Of a stretch of DNA of 64,000 nucleotides, positions 34,468-44,812 are shown piece after piece (the stretch's first letter is position 1; each line of letters starts with the position of its first letter). Below the pieces are notes generated by a model. The model saw only the letters and a list, made by a program, of their open reading frames with translations, had not been told where the DNA came from and searched no databases. This DNA is from Aureimonas mangrovi (lineage in GTDB: Bacteria > Pseudomonadota > Alphaproteobacteria > Rhizobiales > Rhizobiaceae): NCBI RefSeq assembly GCF_014058705.1, contig NZ_CP059692.1:1803001-1867000 (forward strand), given 5' to 3'. The position numbers and the translations under genes were made by a program.

Positions 34468-35277
34468 TCAGTCGATCGCCGACGAAAGGACCAGACCGTC
34501 ATAGGCCGGGCGGATATGGTCCGGCAGCACGTCGCAGAGCGTGCGATAGTCGAGCGGCGTGTGCATATGCGTCAGGACGGCGTTCGCCACGCCCAGTCGT
34601 TCGCACCATGCGCAGGCCTCGTCGAGCGAGAAATGGCTCGGATGGCTGCGATACTGGAGCGCATCTATGACAAGGTGCTCGGCGCCCTCGATCGCACTCA
34701 CGGCGTCATCGGGAAAATCGCTGACATCGCTGCAGTACGCGAACGGTCCGATGCGAAATCCCAGCGAATGGATCGAACCGTGGACCTGGCGAAATGGCCT
34801 GAACGCGATCGCGCCGCCGGGTCCGATCACTTTGAAGGACCGGCCGGGCTCGATCTCGCGATGACGCGCGATCGGCGGATAGCTGCTGTCTTGCGGGGTT
34901 TCGTAGCAGTAGCCGAAGGCCTCGAAGACGCGCGCGTAAGTCTCTGCGTCCGAATGGATATCGATCAACGCGCGGCCGTTCAGCGCAAAGGTCCGCACGT
35001 CGTCTATGCCATGGATGTGGTCGGCATGGGCGTGCGTCAGCACCATCGCGTCGATGTGCCGGACGTCCGCCGCCAGCATCTGCTCGCGGAAATCGGGGCC
35101 GCAATCGATGACGACGGTGGTCCGGCCTTCCGGGCTGATGCGCTCAACCAGCGCGGCGCAACGCCTACGGCGATTGCGAGGCTCCTGTGGGTCACACGCG
35201 CCCCAGTCGCCGTTCGGGCGCGGTACGCCGGGCGAGGAGCCGCAGCCGAGAATGGTCAGCCGCAGTTCGTCGCTCAC
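34468..35277 (-). CDS. MBL-fold metal-dependent hydrolase, PhnP-like
   Basis: 269 residues. LGCGSSPGVPRPNGDWGACDP at the start, DCGPDFREQML, and the metal motif LTHAHADHIHGIDD identify the metallo-beta-lactamase fold of the PhnP group; later ligands are in YCSDVSDFP and LTHMHTPLDY. PhnP is a cyclic ribose phosphodiesterase, but no phn genes are near, and Rhizobiales carry this gene after tatD. The substrate is unknown here. The ATG overlaps the tatD stop (ATGA). Confidence 0.9.
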   Translation of the reverse strand: MSDELRLTILGCGSSPGVPRPNGDWGACDPQEPRNRRRRCAALVERISPEGRTTVVIDCGPDFREQMLAADVRHIDAMVLTHAHADHIHGIDDVRTFALNGRALIDIHSDAETYARVFEAFGYCYETPQDSSYPPIARHREIEPGRSFKVIGPGGAIAFRPFRQVHGSIHSLGFRIGPFAYCSDVSDFPDDAVSAIEGAEHLVIDALQYRSHPSHFSLDEACAWCERLGVANAVLTHMHTPLDYRTLCDVLPDHIRPAYDGLVLSSAID

Positions 35278-36080
35278 GCGGCGAGGCCCTGTCGCGGGTC
35301 GGGCGTCTTGGCGAAGAGCCGGAAGAAGTTGTCGCTGGTCGCGGTCGCGGTCTCGTCGAGCGACAGCCCACGGACCTTTGCCAGAACCTCCGCCGTATGT
35401 CGCGTATAGGCCGGCTCATTGCGCTTGCCGCGATGCGGTGTCGGCGCCAGATACGGCGCGTCCGTCTCTACGAGAAGCCTCTCGAGCGGCAGATCGGCCG
35501 CGATGGCGCGCAATTCGTCCGAGCGGCCGAAGGTCAGGATGCCGGAGAACGATACGTAGCCGCCGAGCTCGATGCCGGCCTCGGCAAGACTGCGGCCAGC
35601 CGAAAAGCAATGAAGAAGGAAGGGAAAGGCCCCCTTCCCTGTTTCCTCGCGCAGGATCGTCTCCATGTCCTCGTCCGCATCGCGGGAGTGGATGACGAGC
35701 GGCAGGCCGGTTTCGCGAGCCGCTTCGATATGGCGGCGGAACACGGTGGCCTGAACGTCGCGGGGCGCGTTGTCGTAATGATAGTCGAGCCCGGCTTCGC
35801 CGATGGCGACGATCTTCGGATGGGTGCTGATCTCGACGAGGCGCTCTGCGGGCACGTCGCTCTCGATCGCGGCGTTTTGCGGGTGCGTGCCGATGGAAGC
35901 GTAGATATTGGGATAGCGGTCCGTCAGGGCGATCAGCCCTTCGATCCGCGAAACGTAGGTGGAAATCGTCACCATCAGCTGCACGCCGGCGTCACCGGCG
36001 CGCTGGACGATGGCGTCCCGCTCTTCGGCAAAATCCGGGAAGTCGAGATGGCAGTGGCTGTCGACGATGAAGGGCGTCAT
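35274..36080 (-). CDS. tatD: TatD family metal-dependent hydrolase (DNase)
   Basis: 268 residues starting MTPFIVDSHCHLDFPDFAEE. Metal motif HCHLD, GEAGLDYHYD, RHIEAARETGLPLVIHSRDA, HCFSAG and ETDAPYLAPTPHRGKRNEP are all present. TatD enzymes are 3'-5' exonucleases and deacylases linked to DNA repair. It is coupled to the MBL gene and follows metG at a distance, interrupted by the opposite-strand SLT gene. A longer frame upstream adds no family sequence. Confidence 0.94.
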   Translation of the reverse strand: MTPFIVDSHCHLDFPDFAEERDAIVQRAGDAGVQLMVTISTYVSRIEGLIALTDRYPNIYASIGTHPQNAAIESDVPAERLVEISTHPKIVAIGEAGLDYHYDNAPRDVQATVFRRHIEAARETGLPLVIHSRDADEDMETILREETGKGAFPFLLHCFSAGRSLAEAGIELGGYVSFSGILTFGRSDELRAIAADLPLERLLVETDAPYLAPTPHRGKRNEPAYTRHTAEVLAKVRGLSLDETATATSDNFFRLFAKTPDPRQGLAA

Positions 36081-36258
36081 GTCCGCAGTGCTGGCAAGTG
36101 TTGCGCGGCGTGCGAGGCGTTGTTTCGCGCCGCCGTGCGCTGGATAGCGCAGCACGACGCATGTGGCCAGTGCGTGCCACCCGCGCAAGGCGGTGGGCGA
36201 TGCCTAACGGCTCGTTAAGGGGATCGGCCTAGCTTTTCGGCAAATTGGAGATTTTCCG

Positions 36259-36831
36259 ATGCGCTATCCGGTGGCCATCATGGCCCTTCTGTTGCTTGGC
36301 GGCTGCGCCTCCGCGCCGAAGAACACGACGAACTCCTGCGCCATCTTCCGCGAGCAGAGCGGCTTCCTGACCAACTGGCGTGGTGCGGCCGAACGCACCT
36401 CTGCCGAATTCGGCGTGCCGGTCTCCGTGCTGATGGCGACCATCCAGGCCGAGTCGAACTTCGAGCCCCGCGCCCGTCCACCACGTCGCCAGCTTCTCGG
36501 CTTCATTCCGTGGAAGCGGCAGTCGACCGCTTATGGATACGCGCAGGCCCTGAACGGAACCTGGAGCGACTATCAAAGCCGTACCGGGCGTTCGCTCTCG
36601 CGGCGTAACAACTTCGCGGACGCGATCCACTTCGTCGGCTGGTACCACCACCAGAACCATCGTCAGACGGGGATAGCCCTGAACGACGCCTACAATCTCT
36701 ATCTCGCCTACTATTCTGGCCCTGCAGGCTATGCGCGCGGCAGCTGGAAGAGCGATCCGGCGGCGCGTCGCGGCGCACGACGTGCCGCCGATATGGCGGC
36801 GCGTTACGAAGCACAGCTTCGCAGCTGCTGA
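36259..36831 (+). CDS. SLT-domain lytic transglycosylase, lipoprotein
   Basis: 190 residues. The N-terminus MRYPVAIMALLLLGGC is a lipoprotein signal with the lipobox cysteine at residue 16. The SLT-like domain follows: FGVPVSVLMATIQAESNF with the catalytic glutamate, STAYGYAQALNGTW, and LYLAYYSGPAGY. It should cleave peptidoglycan from the outer membrane's inner face. It lies on the plus strand inside a run of minus-strand genes, 4 bp from the metG stop. Confidence 0.88.
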   Translation: MRYPVAIMALLLLGGCASAPKNTTNSCAIFREQSGFLTNWRGAAERTSAEFGVPVSVLMATIQAESNFEPRARPPRRQLLGFIPWKRQSTAYGYAQALNGTWSDYQSRTGRSLSRRNNFADAIHFVGWYHHQNHRQTGIALNDAYNLYLAYYSGPAGYARGSWKSDPAARRGARRAADMAARYEAQLRSC

Positions 36832-36835
36832 AGTC

Positions 36836-38380
36836 TCAGGCCTGCGCCTCGGATTCGACGAAGCGCGGGAACACTCCTTCGGGAATCGGCAGCGGTGTGC
36901 CGCCGGCCAGCATGCGCCCGCCGTCGAGTTCGGCGAAGCTGCGCTCCGCTTCGGCGACCGCGAGGAGGCCGAGCAGCTTGTCCATCGAGCCCGGCATGAA
37001 AGGCTGAAGCAGAATCGCGACGCGCCGAAGCACCTCTGCGGTCACGTAGAGGACGGTGCCCATCCGCGCGGGGTCTGTCTTGCGCAGGACCCAAGGCTCC
37101 TGCGCCGCGAAATAGCGGTTGGCCTGGGAGACCACCGAGACGATGGCGGCGAGCATCGCGTGCAGCTCCTGCCGGTCCATCGCCGCGCGGGATCGCTCCA
37201 GAAGCGCGCCGCTCTCGTTCAGGATCGCATGGTCGTCGGCCGTGAAGTCGCCTGGCACCGGCAGGCGGCTCTCGCAGTTCTTGGCGATCATCGACAGCGA
37301 GCGCTGCGCGAGATTGCCGAGATCGTTGGCGAGTTCGGAGTTGATCCGGTTGACGATGGCCTCGTGGCTGTAGTTGCCGTCCTGGCCGAACGGCACCTCG
37401 CGCAGAAGGAAGTAGCGCAGTTGATCGAGCCCGTAGACGTCGATGAGCGCCAGAGGATCGATGACGTTGCCGACCGACTTCGACATCTTCTCCCCCTTGT
37501 TGAAGAGGAAGCCGTGAACAAAGACGCGACGGGGGATTTCGAGGCCCGCCGACATCAGGAAGGCTGGCCAGTAGATCGTGTGGAAGCGCACGATGTCCTT
37601 GCCGATGACGTGAAGGTCCGCCGGCCAGAAGTCCGCTCGCTCCCCGCTGTCGGGAAAGCCCGTCGCCGTCAGGTAATTGGTGAGCGCGTCCACCCACACA
37701 TACATCACGTGCCGCTCGTCGCCGGGCACGGGAATGCCCCAGTCGAAGGTCGTGCGCGAAATCGACAGGTCCCGTAGTCCCGAGCGCAGGAAGGAAAGGA
37801 TTTCGTTGCGACGCTCGGGCGGTGCGATCAGTTCCGGGTTCGCCTCGTGAAGCGCTAGTAGACGATCCGTGAAGGCCGAGAGGCGGAAGAAGTAGCTCTC
37901 CTCCTCGATCCACTCGACGGGGGCACCGTGTGGGCTGAGGCGCGTACCTGCGGCGTCGACGGTCGTTTCTTCCTCGCCGAAATAGGCTTCGTCCCGCACC
38001 GAGTACCAGCCGGAATAGGCGCCCTTGTAGATGTCGCCGGCCGCCTCCATCCGCTTCCAGAGCTCCTGGCTGGCGCGCCTGTGGCGCTCCTGCGTGGTGC
38101 GCATGAAATCGTCGTTCGAGGCGCCGAGCGCGCGTCCCATCCGTTCGAACTCATTGGAGTTGCGTGCCGCGAGCTCGGCGGGTTCGATACCCTCCTTGCG
38201 CGCTGTCTGCAGCATCTTGATGCCGTGCTCGTCCGTGCCCGTCAGGAAGAGAACGTCGAACCCATCCAGCCGCTTGAACCTTGCGATGACATCCGTCGCG
38301 ATCAGCTCGTAGGCGTGGCCGATATGGGGACGACCGTTCGGATAGGAGATGGCGGTCGTCAGGTAATAGCGCTCGGCCAT
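36836..38380 (-). CDS. metG: Methionyl-tRNA synthetase
   Basis: 514 residues. Class I signature [18 protein letters not shown] (HIGH) and [14 protein letters not shown] (KMSKS) are intact, with [10 protein letters not shown] and [16 protein letters not shown]. It is the short type without the C-terminal EMAP tRNA-binding domain, usual in alphaproteobacteria. Charges initiator and elongator tRNA-Met. It follows holB after a 76-bp gap. Confidence 0.97.
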   Translation of the reverse strand: MAERYYLTTAISYPNGRPHIGHAYELIATDVIARFKRLDGFDVLFLTGTDEHGIKMLQTARKEGIEPAELAARNSNEFERMGRALGASNDDFMRTTQERHRRASQELWKRMEAAGDIYKGAYSGWYSVRDEAYFGEEETTVDAAGTRLSPHGAPVEWIEEESYFFRLSAFTDRLLALHEANPELIAPPERRNEILSFLRSGLRDLSISRTTFDWGIPVPGDERHVMYVWVDALTNYLTATGFPDSGERADFWPADLHVIGKDIVRFHTIYWPAFLMSAGLEIPRRVFVHGFLFNKGEKMSKSVGNVIDPLALIDVYGLDQLRYFLLREVPFGQDGNYSHEAIVNRINSELANDLGNLAQRSLSMIAKNCESRLPVPGDFTADDHAILNESGALLERSRAAMDRQELHAMLAAIVSVVSQANRYFAAQEPWVLRKTDPARMGTVLYVTAEVLRRVAILLQPFMPGSMDKLLGLLAVAEAERSFAELDGGRMLAGGTPLPIPEGVFPRFVESEAQA

Positions 38381-38456
38381 GGGATCTTTCTGGACACGCG
38401 GTAATTCGTCCGCCCCGGATTAGAACATCGCGGCGGCGGGCTCAATCGGCTTCCCG

Positions 38457-39476
38457 TCAGGCCGGGAGGCCGCCGGCTTCGCGCGCAGCCTCGAGCTTGC
38501 GGAAGAAGGTCAGCGCCACCTGCTTGCGGTCGAGGTTGAAGGCTGCCGCCTCGCGCCAGCGGGCCTGCTCCTGCGACCAAAGATCGGAGAGCGCTGCGGC
38601 CCTTCGAAGATCGCCAGTCGCCAACCTCTCCGATGCTTCCGCTGCCAGGAGGCGAAATATCTCGGTCAACATCCTTTCGTAGGCGGCTTCCCTGCCCTTC
38701 ACGGTCAAGGCATCGAGAAGCTTCTGGAGTGCTGCCCAGTCGGGCCGCTGCGCATAGAGCCGCTCGACCTCGGCGCCGACCTCCAGGCCCCCGCCCTCGA
38801 TCATCATGAAGCCGGCGCGCGCGCTCCCCTCTGCCCGACGCGCAGCGTGAGAAAGCGTGTCGGCAGGCGTCTCCGGAAGATCGGCCGCGAGGATGTCGGC
38901 GACCTCGGTCTCGTCGAGCGCTTCGAAGCGCAGCACCCGGCAGCGAGAGCGGATGGTCGGCAGGAGGCGGCCCGGCAGATGGTTCACGATGAGGAACACG
39001 CATCGCGCCGGCGGCTCCTCGAGGATTTTCAGGAGCGCGTTCGCGGCGTTCCGGTTCATGTCCTCTGCCGGGTCGATGATCGCGATCCGCCACCGACCGC
39101 CGGCCGTGGTCTGGAAGAAATGGTTGAGACGGCGCACCTCGTCGACCGTGATCTGGGTGCGAAATCCCCCTCTGTCAGCGGGGCCGCGTGCAATGTGCAG
39201 AAGGTTCGGATGCGCGCCCTGCGCGATCTGCCGAATGCCGCCAGGATCACCGTTTCCGACGAGGAGAGCGCGGGCAAAGTCGTAGGCGACGCTCGCCTTG
39301 CCGATCCCCCGCGGGCCTTGGAGAAGCCAGGCATGGTGAAGCCGTCCGCCCTGCGCTGCCGCAGCCAGTTCCGCCCGCTGCGCTGGATGGCCGACGATGC
39401 GCTCCCGTTCGGCTGGCGAGGGAACGCCGTCGATATCGTCGTGCTGGGGGACCGCTTCGCGGATGAAGGCGGTCAT
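38457..39476 (-). CDS. holB: DNA polymerase III delta' subunit
   Basis: 339 residues starting [20 protein letters not shown]. Clamp-loader AAA+ features: [26 protein letters not shown] (P-loop), [38 protein letters not shown] with the SRC motif. The zinc-site cysteines typical of DnaX are absent, consistent with delta'. Its ATG overlaps the tmk stop (ATGA); tmk-holB pairing is widely conserved. Confidence 0.94.
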   Translation of the reverse strand: MTAFIREAVPQHDDIDGVPSPAERERIVGHPAQRAELAAAAQGGRLHHAWLLQGPRGIGKASVAYDFARALLVGNGDPGGIRQIAQGAHPNLLHIARGPADRGGFRTQITVDEVRRLNHFFQTTAGGRWRIAIIDPAEDMNRNAANALLKILEEPPARCVFLIVNHLPGRLLPTIRSRCRVLRFEALDETEVADILAADLPETPADTLSHAARRAEGSARAGFMMIEGGGLEVGAEVERLYAQRPDWAALQKLLDALTVKGREAAYERMLTEIFRLLAAEASERLATGDLRRAAALSDLWSQEQARWREAAAFNLDRKQVALTFFRKLEAAREAGGLPA

Positions 39477-40138
39477 GATGCCAGAACGGGAAGGCGTTCC
39501 GAAAGTGCGGCTGCAACCCTTGCCGCCACGGTTCCCTCGTCTGCTGCGGCGTCGATGACGACGCAACGTTCTGGCTCGCGCTCGGCGATTTCCAGAAACG
39601 CGCGGCGTCGCGCGTCGTGCAGGTCGAGGCCCTCGGCCTCGAAGCGGTCGGCGGCATCTTCGCCTCTGCGAGCAGCGGCGCGCGACAGCCCCTCGCTTGC
39701 GGGAAGGTCGAGGATCAGCGTCAGATCGGGGCGCGTTTCCGCGATGGTCGCGTCCTCCAGGAGTGCCAGAAAGGCCGGATCCACACCGTCCGCCAGCCCC
39801 TGATAGACCCGCGTGGAATCTAGGAAGCGATCGCACAACACGGCCGCGCCCCTAGCCAGAGCGGGCCGGATCAACGTTTGAAGGTGGTCGGCGCGAGCGG
39901 CCGCGAAGAGAACGGCCTCGACATCGGCGCCGAGCGCCTTTGCCCGGCCACCAAGGATGATGCGCCGGATGGCGTCGGCGCCGGGGGAGCCGCCCGGCTC
40001 GCGGGTCACGACCACCTCGCGGCCCGTGTCGCGGAGCGCCCGTGCCGCGCGTGCGATCTGCGTCGTCTTCCCGCTGCCCTCGCCCCCTTCGAAGGTGACG
40101 AAGAAGCCGGCATGACCCGGCGCACCGTCTCCAGCCAT
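39473..40138 (-). CDS. tmk: Thymidylate kinase
   Basis: 221 residues from ATG 40138, which shares a base with the dacC-like stop (TGATG); an earlier in-frame ATG at 40156 lies within that gene. P-loop [40 protein letters not shown] and [19 protein letters not shown] are diagnostic. Phosphorylates dTMP to dTDP for DNA synthesis. Confidence 0.97.
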   Translation of the reverse strand: MAGDGAPGHAGFFVTFEGGEGSGKTTQIARAARALRDTGREVVVTREPGGSPGADAIRRIILGGRAKALGADVEAVLFAAARADHLQTLIRPALARGAAVLCDRFLDSTRVYQGLADGVDPAFLALLEDATIAETRPDLTLILDLPASEGLSRAAARRGEDAADRFEAEGLDLHDARRRAFLEIAEREPERCVVIDAAADEGTVAARVAAALSERLPVLAS

Positions 40139-41319
40139 CACAATGCGCGTATCCATCCGAAGGCCAGTTCCTGCGCCGCGCCCAGGGCGCGTTCGGTAAA
40201 GGTTCCCGGGACGACGTCCTCCTGCGCGTGCAACTCGTGGACGACGCTCGTCCGCCCGTCGACCCGGATCTCGATCCGCCCCACCTTGTCCCCGGCCGTA
40301 ATCGGCGCACGGAGAGGCCCTTCGTAGACGAGGGCCGCTTCGACGCTCTCCGGCCTGTCCTTCGGGATGTAGGCCGCGACATCCTTGTCGACGCCGATGG
40401 CGACTTCTCCGCTCGCCCCGCCGAAGACGAGCGCGCTTCCCACGCGTTGTCCTGCAGTGAAGAGCGTGCGTGCCTCGAAGCTTTCCTGCGCCCAGTCGAG
40501 AAGCCGGCGCGTCTCGCTGGTCCGCTCCCTCTCCGTCTCGAGCCCCGCGAGCGCTGCAATGTTGGTGCGCCCCTCTCGCGTGGCAGAGGCGACGATCGCA
40601 TAGCCCTGCCCTTCGGCGAAGCCGGTCGCGAGACCCGTGGCTCCGATCTCAAGGCCGAGCAGCGGATTGCGGTTGCGCTGGCGAATGCCGTTCCACTCGA
40701 AATCCGGTTGCGCGTAGAGCGCATACTGGTCCGGGTGGCTTGTCTGGATGTGCCGGGCGAGAAGCGCCATATCCCGGGCGGTCACGCTCTGCCCGTCCTG
40801 CGGCAGGCCGGTAGCATTGACGAAGGTGCTGCCGGTGAGCCCGAGTTCCTGTGCGCGGCGGTTCATCGCATGGACGAAGGCGTCCTCGCTGCCTTCCAGA
40901 CCCTCGGCGAGGATCAGCGCCGCGTCGTTTGCCTGCTGGACCATCAGCCCCTGCAGGAGCGCCTCGACCGGAATGTCGGAGCGAACGGCGGCGAACATCG
41001 TCGCAGTACGGGAGGGCGCCCCGCCTGTTCGCCACGCGAAATCGCTGACGCGATAGGCCGTCTCGAGCGTCGCGCGCCCCTCGGCCAGCGCCTCCATAAC
41101 CATTTCCGCCGTCATCAGCTTGGCCAGCGAAGCCGGCAGAAAGCGCTCGTCGGCATTGTGCTCGTAGAGGATGGCGCCTGTGTCAGCGTCCAAGATCAGA
41201 GCCTGGTGCGCGCTGGTCGCAAAGCCGTCGTCCTCCTCGGCCGGCTGTGCAACCGCTATGCCGGTCAGAAGCGCGAGTGCTGCCACGGTGTGAAGAAAGA
41301 GAGATCCCGCCGCCGTCAA
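40138..41319 (-). CDS. D-alanyl-D-alanine carboxypeptidase-like protein (PBP5/DacC group) with degraded active-site motifs
   Basis: 393 residues with a signal peptide (residues 1-24, ending AVAQP). Penicillin-binding protein motif 1 is intact (SLAK at 64-67 in [12 protein letters not shown]). Motif 2, normally SGN, reads QAN at 129-131 ([15 protein letters not shown]), and motif 3, normally KTG, reads ATG at 231-233 ([12 protein letters not shown]). The rest, including NATGLP and the C-terminal PBP5-type domain ([17 protein letters not shown]), aligns well. Family members trim pentapeptides; loss of two motifs suggests weak, altered or no catalysis. Operon with tmk and holB. Confidence 0.88.
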   Translation of the reverse strand: MTAAGSLFLHTVAALALLTGIAVAQPAEEDDGFATSAHQALILDADTGAILYEHNADERFLPASLAKLMTAEMVMEALAEGRATLETAYRVSDFAWRTGGAPSRTATMFAAVRSDIPVEALLQGLMVQQANDAALILAEGLEGSEDAFVHAMNRRAQELGLTGSTFVNATGLPQDGQSVTARDMALLARHIQTSHPDQYALYAQPDFEWNGIRQRNRNPLLGLEIGATGLATGFAEGQGYAIVASATREGRTNIAALAGLETERERTSETRRLLDWAQESFEARTLFTAGQRVGSALVFGGASGEVAIGVDKDVAAYIPKDRPESVEAALVYEGPLRAPITAGDKVGRIEIRVDGRTSVVHELHAQEDVVPGTFTERALGAAQELAFGWIRAL

Positions 41320-41431
41320 TGCGCGTCGCCTCGATGATGCATGTCCCTCGCCGCGATCCTAGCAGATCGCGGCGCATCGCGAAGGGGCGTTCTTCGAAAG
41401 ATCGCCTCCCGCCTCCGTAAACTTCAACTGA

Positions 41432-42577
41432 TCAGTCGCGAAGCACGAAGGCGTCGCTCACGCCTGCGTTCCAGAGCGCACGCAGGGCATCGTCCGTCTC
41501 GACGCCGGCCGAAACGACGAGCGACAGGCCCGCCCCCTCGCCTGCGCCGGCCTCGACAAGCGTTCCGCGCGTCTCGGCCACGGCATGGATGCGCAGCAGA
41601 AGATCGAGATCCTCGACCGGTCCGATCGCGATCTCCTCGCGTGCCGGCCCGCGGGTTTCGGACAGCTCGGCCAGCGCCTTGAAGGCGCCGGTCTGCGCCT
41701 GCGCAGGTGCGTAGGAAAGCGAGAAGTCACGCAGGGTTGGCATCGGCACGTCACTCACGGGATACAGTGAGCCTGTCGCCGGCTGCCGCGGCGCGAGACC
41801 GTCCGAGATGGCGCTCGACGCGCCGATCTGTCGGACGCCGGGAAGCGGCGTGGAACCGTTGAACGAGGCGAGCGTCTGCGCGGGCGAATCGTTGCTGGCT
41901 ATCATCACGCCCGACGGCAGGCCGTCGTTGATCGGGCTCGCTCCACCCGGCCGGAAAGACGCCATCAACATCGGCCCGTCATCGCCTTCGAGCGGCGCGC
42001 GCCCGACATACTCGACCTTCACGTCAGCGACACCGTCGTTCTTGAAATCGAGCACTTCGGCGGCACGTTCGGAGAGATCGACGACGCGGCCATGCGCATA
42101 GGGCCCGCGATCGTTGACGCGCACCATGATCGAATGGCCGTTCGCCTCGTTCGTCACGCGTGCATAAGACGGCAGCGGAAAGGTGGGGTGTGCGGCCGAC
42201 AGATGGTACATATCGTAGATTTCCCCGTTCGCCGTCAGGCGCCCGTGGAAATTCGAGCCGTACCAGGATGCTTTGCCGGAGCGGACATAACCCGGCTCTT
42301 CCTTCGGATAGTACCATTTCCCGCGGACCTGATAGGGCTTGCCCACCTGCTCGCGCCCGCCGCCGCGCGGCACGCGCTTCAGATCGGTCACGCGCGGGCT
42401 TGCGGCAACGCCGTATTCCGCCTCTGAGAAGATCGGAGATTGGTCGAGAACGGCCAGTTCGTCATCACCACCATGCGTGGACGAACTGGACTGGCAACCG
42501 GCGAGGGCAAGGCTGGTGGCAAGAAAGGCGCAAAGCCCACTCGTCCGGCGCGCTGCCGGTCCGATCGCCAAGTCCAT
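41432..42577 (-). CDS. rlpA: RlpA-like septal/cell-wall lipoprotein, double-psi beta-barrel
   Basis: 381 residues. The signal peptide ends in a lipobox (SLALAGC). The RlpA double-psi barrel spans about residues 95-190: GKASWYGSNFHGRLTANGE, YDMYHLSAAHPTFPLPSYARV, MVRVNDRGPYAHGRVVDLS. RlpA proteins are lytic transglycosylases acting on glycan strands lacking stem peptides. The C-terminus (residues 300-381) is SPOR-like in layout but not a clear match. It is 112 bp upstream of the dacC-like gene, so both may act in wall remodelling. Confidence 0.9.
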   Translation of the reverse strand: MDLAIGPAARRTSGLCAFLATSLALAGCQSSSSTHGGDDELAVLDQSPIFSEAEYGVAASPRVTDLKRVPRGGGREQVGKPYQVRGKWYYPKEEPGYVRSGKASWYGSNFHGRLTANGEIYDMYHLSAAHPTFPLPSYARVTNEANGHSIMVRVNDRGPYAHGRVVDLSERAAEVLDFKNDGVADVKVEYVGRAPLEGDDGPMLMASFRPGGASPINDGLPSGVMIASNDSPAQTLASFNGSTPLPGVRQIGASSAISDGLAPRQPATGSLYPVSDVPMPTLRDFSLSYAPAQAQTGAFKALAELSETRGPAREEIAIGPVEDLDLLLRIHAVAETRGTLVEAGAGEGAGLSLVVSAGVETDDALRALWNAGVSDAFVLRD

Positions 42578-42862
42578 CCTGCTGTCCCCTTCGCATATTT
42601 CGCAGTCCAGGGGAACGGCCCCTCACCGTCCACCCCTCACCGAAAAATATTACCAACAGGTTAGGCGAGAGATCAACCTTCCAACGGAAAGCCGGCGTCT
42701 AACGCGCTGTTCGGCCGCGTAAAATAATAGTCGGCGTGGTGGAACCTTTTCACGAGTGGCGCGATTTGCAGACAATCGCACCGCATTAATCGATTCATAT
42801 CCCGTCGATCATATGTTGCCCGCCGATCTTGAGGGATCGCGCTCAACTGAGGATACTGTGCC

Positions 42863-43258
42863 GTGAAGCTCGCCATCAATCGCCGAAACGCGACCGTCGC
42901 CAGCGCGCTCGCGTTTGCCATCGGCCTGATGTTCCGCGAAGACTTGGAAGCGATCGCACTCCCCGCGAATCCCGCGGCGGTGGAGGATGCTATCGTTCTT
43001 GCCAATGCTGGCCTTCCGGGTCAGCTCGACGATGGCTCCACACTTGAGCACGTCGAGCGCGAAGGAGACAGGGTGATCTACCTGCAGCGGCGCCTTCCCG
43101 GCTTCTCCGACCACGAAGCCTATGCGCGCGTTGCTTCGTCGCGTTGTGCAGACTGGCGCGCTCATCTGCGTTCCGGCGCGGTCGACGTCGTTGAAACACG
43201 CTATCAGGGCGACGGAACAACCTCTTCCTTCTACATGCGCCGTGCCGAGTGCAGCTAA
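42863..43258 (+). CDS. Exported protein of unknown function
   Basis: 131 residues from a GTG at 42863. I do not recognise a family. Residues 1-25 (MKLAINRRNATVASALAFAIG) look like a weak signal or membrane anchor, followed by a mixed region with LPGFSDHEAYARVASSRCADWRAHLRSGAVDVV and a final YMRRAECS. Two cysteines could pair after export. The pattern of a small domain preceded by an anchor recalls periplasmic stress proteins but nothing specific. A 285-bp gap on the left, shared with rlpA, should hold its promoter. Confidence 0.65.
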   Translation: MKLAINRRNATVASALAFAIGLMFREDLEAIALPANPAAVEDAIVLANAGLPGQLDDGSTLEHVEREGDRVIYLQRRLPGFSDHEAYARVASSRCADWRAHLRSGAVDVVETRYQGDGTTSSFYMRRAECS

Positions 43259-43356
43259 GCTGACGCAGCGCAGGTGACGTAGGGGGACGGCGCGGACGTC
43301 ACCGGGCTTTCACGAGCCGATGCTAGCCATCCGGTGCATCCGAGGAGCACCGGCAC

Positions 43357-44508
43357 ATGACCCAGGCGCAATCGCTCGAACACACCGGCGCTTCCGGCAA
43401 CCGCATCCCGCAGTGGCTTGCCGTTTTCGTCCTGATCTATCTCCTGATCAGCGCGGTCGGCCTGATTGGCGATGGATTCAAGGGCGCGACCGGGGGGCAG
43501 GCCGAAGTGCTCTTCGCCTTCGCGACCAACCCTTATGTCGGGCTCGTCATCGGCATCGTCGCGACTGCGTTGATCCAATCATCCTCGACCGTCACCTCGC
43601 TAATCGTCGGCATGGTCGCAGGCGGGCTGCCGGTGGCGATCGCCGTGCCGATGGTGATGGGGTCGAATGTCGGCACCACTGTAACGAACACGCTGGTCAG
43701 CCTTGGCCACATGCGCAGCCGTGAAGAATTTCGCCGGGCCTTCGCAGCGGCCACCGTTCACGACTTCTTCAACCTTCTCGCGGTCCTCATCTTTCTGCCG
43801 CTCGAGATCATGTTCGGTCTCCTAGAGCGCTGCGCGGGCGCGATCGCGGGCTTCTTCGTCGGCGATGCGGATCTTTCGCTGTCGGACGTCAACTTCGTCA
43901 GCGCGGCGACGGACCCGCTCGTCAATCTCCTGACCGCGGTGGCCGGGGTGTTCCCGGGCGTCTACGCAGGGGTCGCGATGATCGTCATCGGGCTGGCACT
44001 GATCTTCTTAGCAATCACCTATATTGGCAAGCTTCTGAAGGTGCTGATGGTAGGCAAGGCGCGCGAGATCATGCATCGCGCCATCGGCAAGGGGCCGATC
44101 ACCGGCATCTTCTCCGGAACCCTCGTTACGGTCTTCGTGCAGTCTTCCTCGACGACAACGAGCCTGATGGTACCGCTCGCAGGGTCCGGCGCCTTCTCGC
44201 TTCGGCAGATCTACCCGTTCATGCTTGGCGCTAATATCGGCACGACGATCACCGCCCTTCTGGCGGCGACGGCGATCAGCGGAGCGCAGGCCGCCCATGC
44301 GATGCAGATCGCGCTGGTCCACACCCTCTTCAACGTCTTCGCAGTCATCGCCATCTTCGGATTGCCTTTCCTTCGCAATCTGCCGATCCTCGGAGCGGAG
44401 ACGCTCGGCGCTCTTGCGGCCGAGCGGAAGATCTATGCGGCGGCCTGGATCCTGGGTGTATTTCTCGTCCTGCCCCTCGCCCTCGTCGCGCTGACGACCC
44501 TTTTCTAG
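43357..44508 (+). CDS. Na+/phosphate symporter, NptA/PNaS family
   Basis: 383 residues, about nine membrane helices. Both halves carry the family's inverted-repeat motif: ALIQSSSTVTSLIVGMVAGG near residue 75 and VFVQSSSTTTSLMVPLAGSG near 265, with GSNVGTTVTN and GANIGTTITAL. These glutamine-serine repeats form the phosphate/sodium site in SLC34-type carriers. GAGGAG precedes the ATG. It is followed after 12 bp by a small protein gene and then PPK2, which suggests coordinated phosphate import and polyphosphate use. Confidence 0.9.
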   Translation: MTQAQSLEHTGASGNRIPQWLAVFVLIYLLISAVGLIGDGFKGATGGQAEVLFAFATNPYVGLVIGIVATALIQSSSTVTSLIVGMVAGGLPVAIAVPMVMGSNVGTTVTNTLVSLGHMRSREEFRRAFAAATVHDFFNLLAVLIFLPLEIMFGLLERCAGAIAGFFVGDADLSLSDVNFVSAATDPLVNLLTAVAGVFPGVYAGVAMIVIGLALIFLAITYIGKLLKVLMVGKAREIMHRAIGKGPITGIFSGTLVTVFVQSSSTTTSLMVPLAGSGAFSLRQIYPFMLGANIGTTITALLAATAISGAQAAHAMQIALVHTLFNVFAVIAIFGLPFLRNLPILGAETLGALAAERKIYAAAWILGVFLVLPLALVALTTLF

Positions 44509-44520
44509 AGGAAGGCACCC

Positions 44521-44751
44521 ATGTCCGACGACCTCACCCGCGTCTCCAAGGCCGAACTCACTGCGATCCTCGATGAGGCGGAGGAGCAGATCGCCGCCAT
44601 CCGCTCCGAAATCACGCGTCGTGAGCAGATGCGGCAGCACAACGCGCTTGATGAACTGGAACTGCCGATCAAGCGCACCGCCGTCGACTGGACGCAGGTT
44701 CGTGCCTTCTTCCAGGAAGTGCTCTCCGAACTGCGGGCGCGCGCCGGCTGA
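44521..44751 (+). CDS. Small charged protein of unknown function
   Basis: 76 residues: MSDDLTRVSKAELTAILDEA, a likely helical hairpin with EEQIAAIRSEITRREQMRQH, and VDWTQVRAFFQEVLSELRAR. No family recognised. A good ribosome-binding site (AGGAAGG) lies just before the ATG, and it sits 12 bp after the Na/Pi symporter and 61 bp before ppk2 on the same strand, so it is probably co-transcribed. Its spacing and amphipathic helices suggest an accessory partner of one neighbour, which is inference only. Confidence 0.7.
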   Translation: MSDDLTRVSKAELTAILDEAEEQIAAIRSEITRREQMRQHNALDELELPIKRTAVDWTQVRAFFQEVLSELRARAG

Positions 44752-44812
44752 CCGGACCCATTTTCCGCCCGGGAAGAGACAGGCTTTTCCCGCGCCCCGC
44801 AGGAGACGACTG

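Noticed and set aside
34218-34502. 94-codon minus-strand frame over the dif-like site
   Set aside because: Overlaps the MBL gene end, no family features, no convincing ribosome-binding site.
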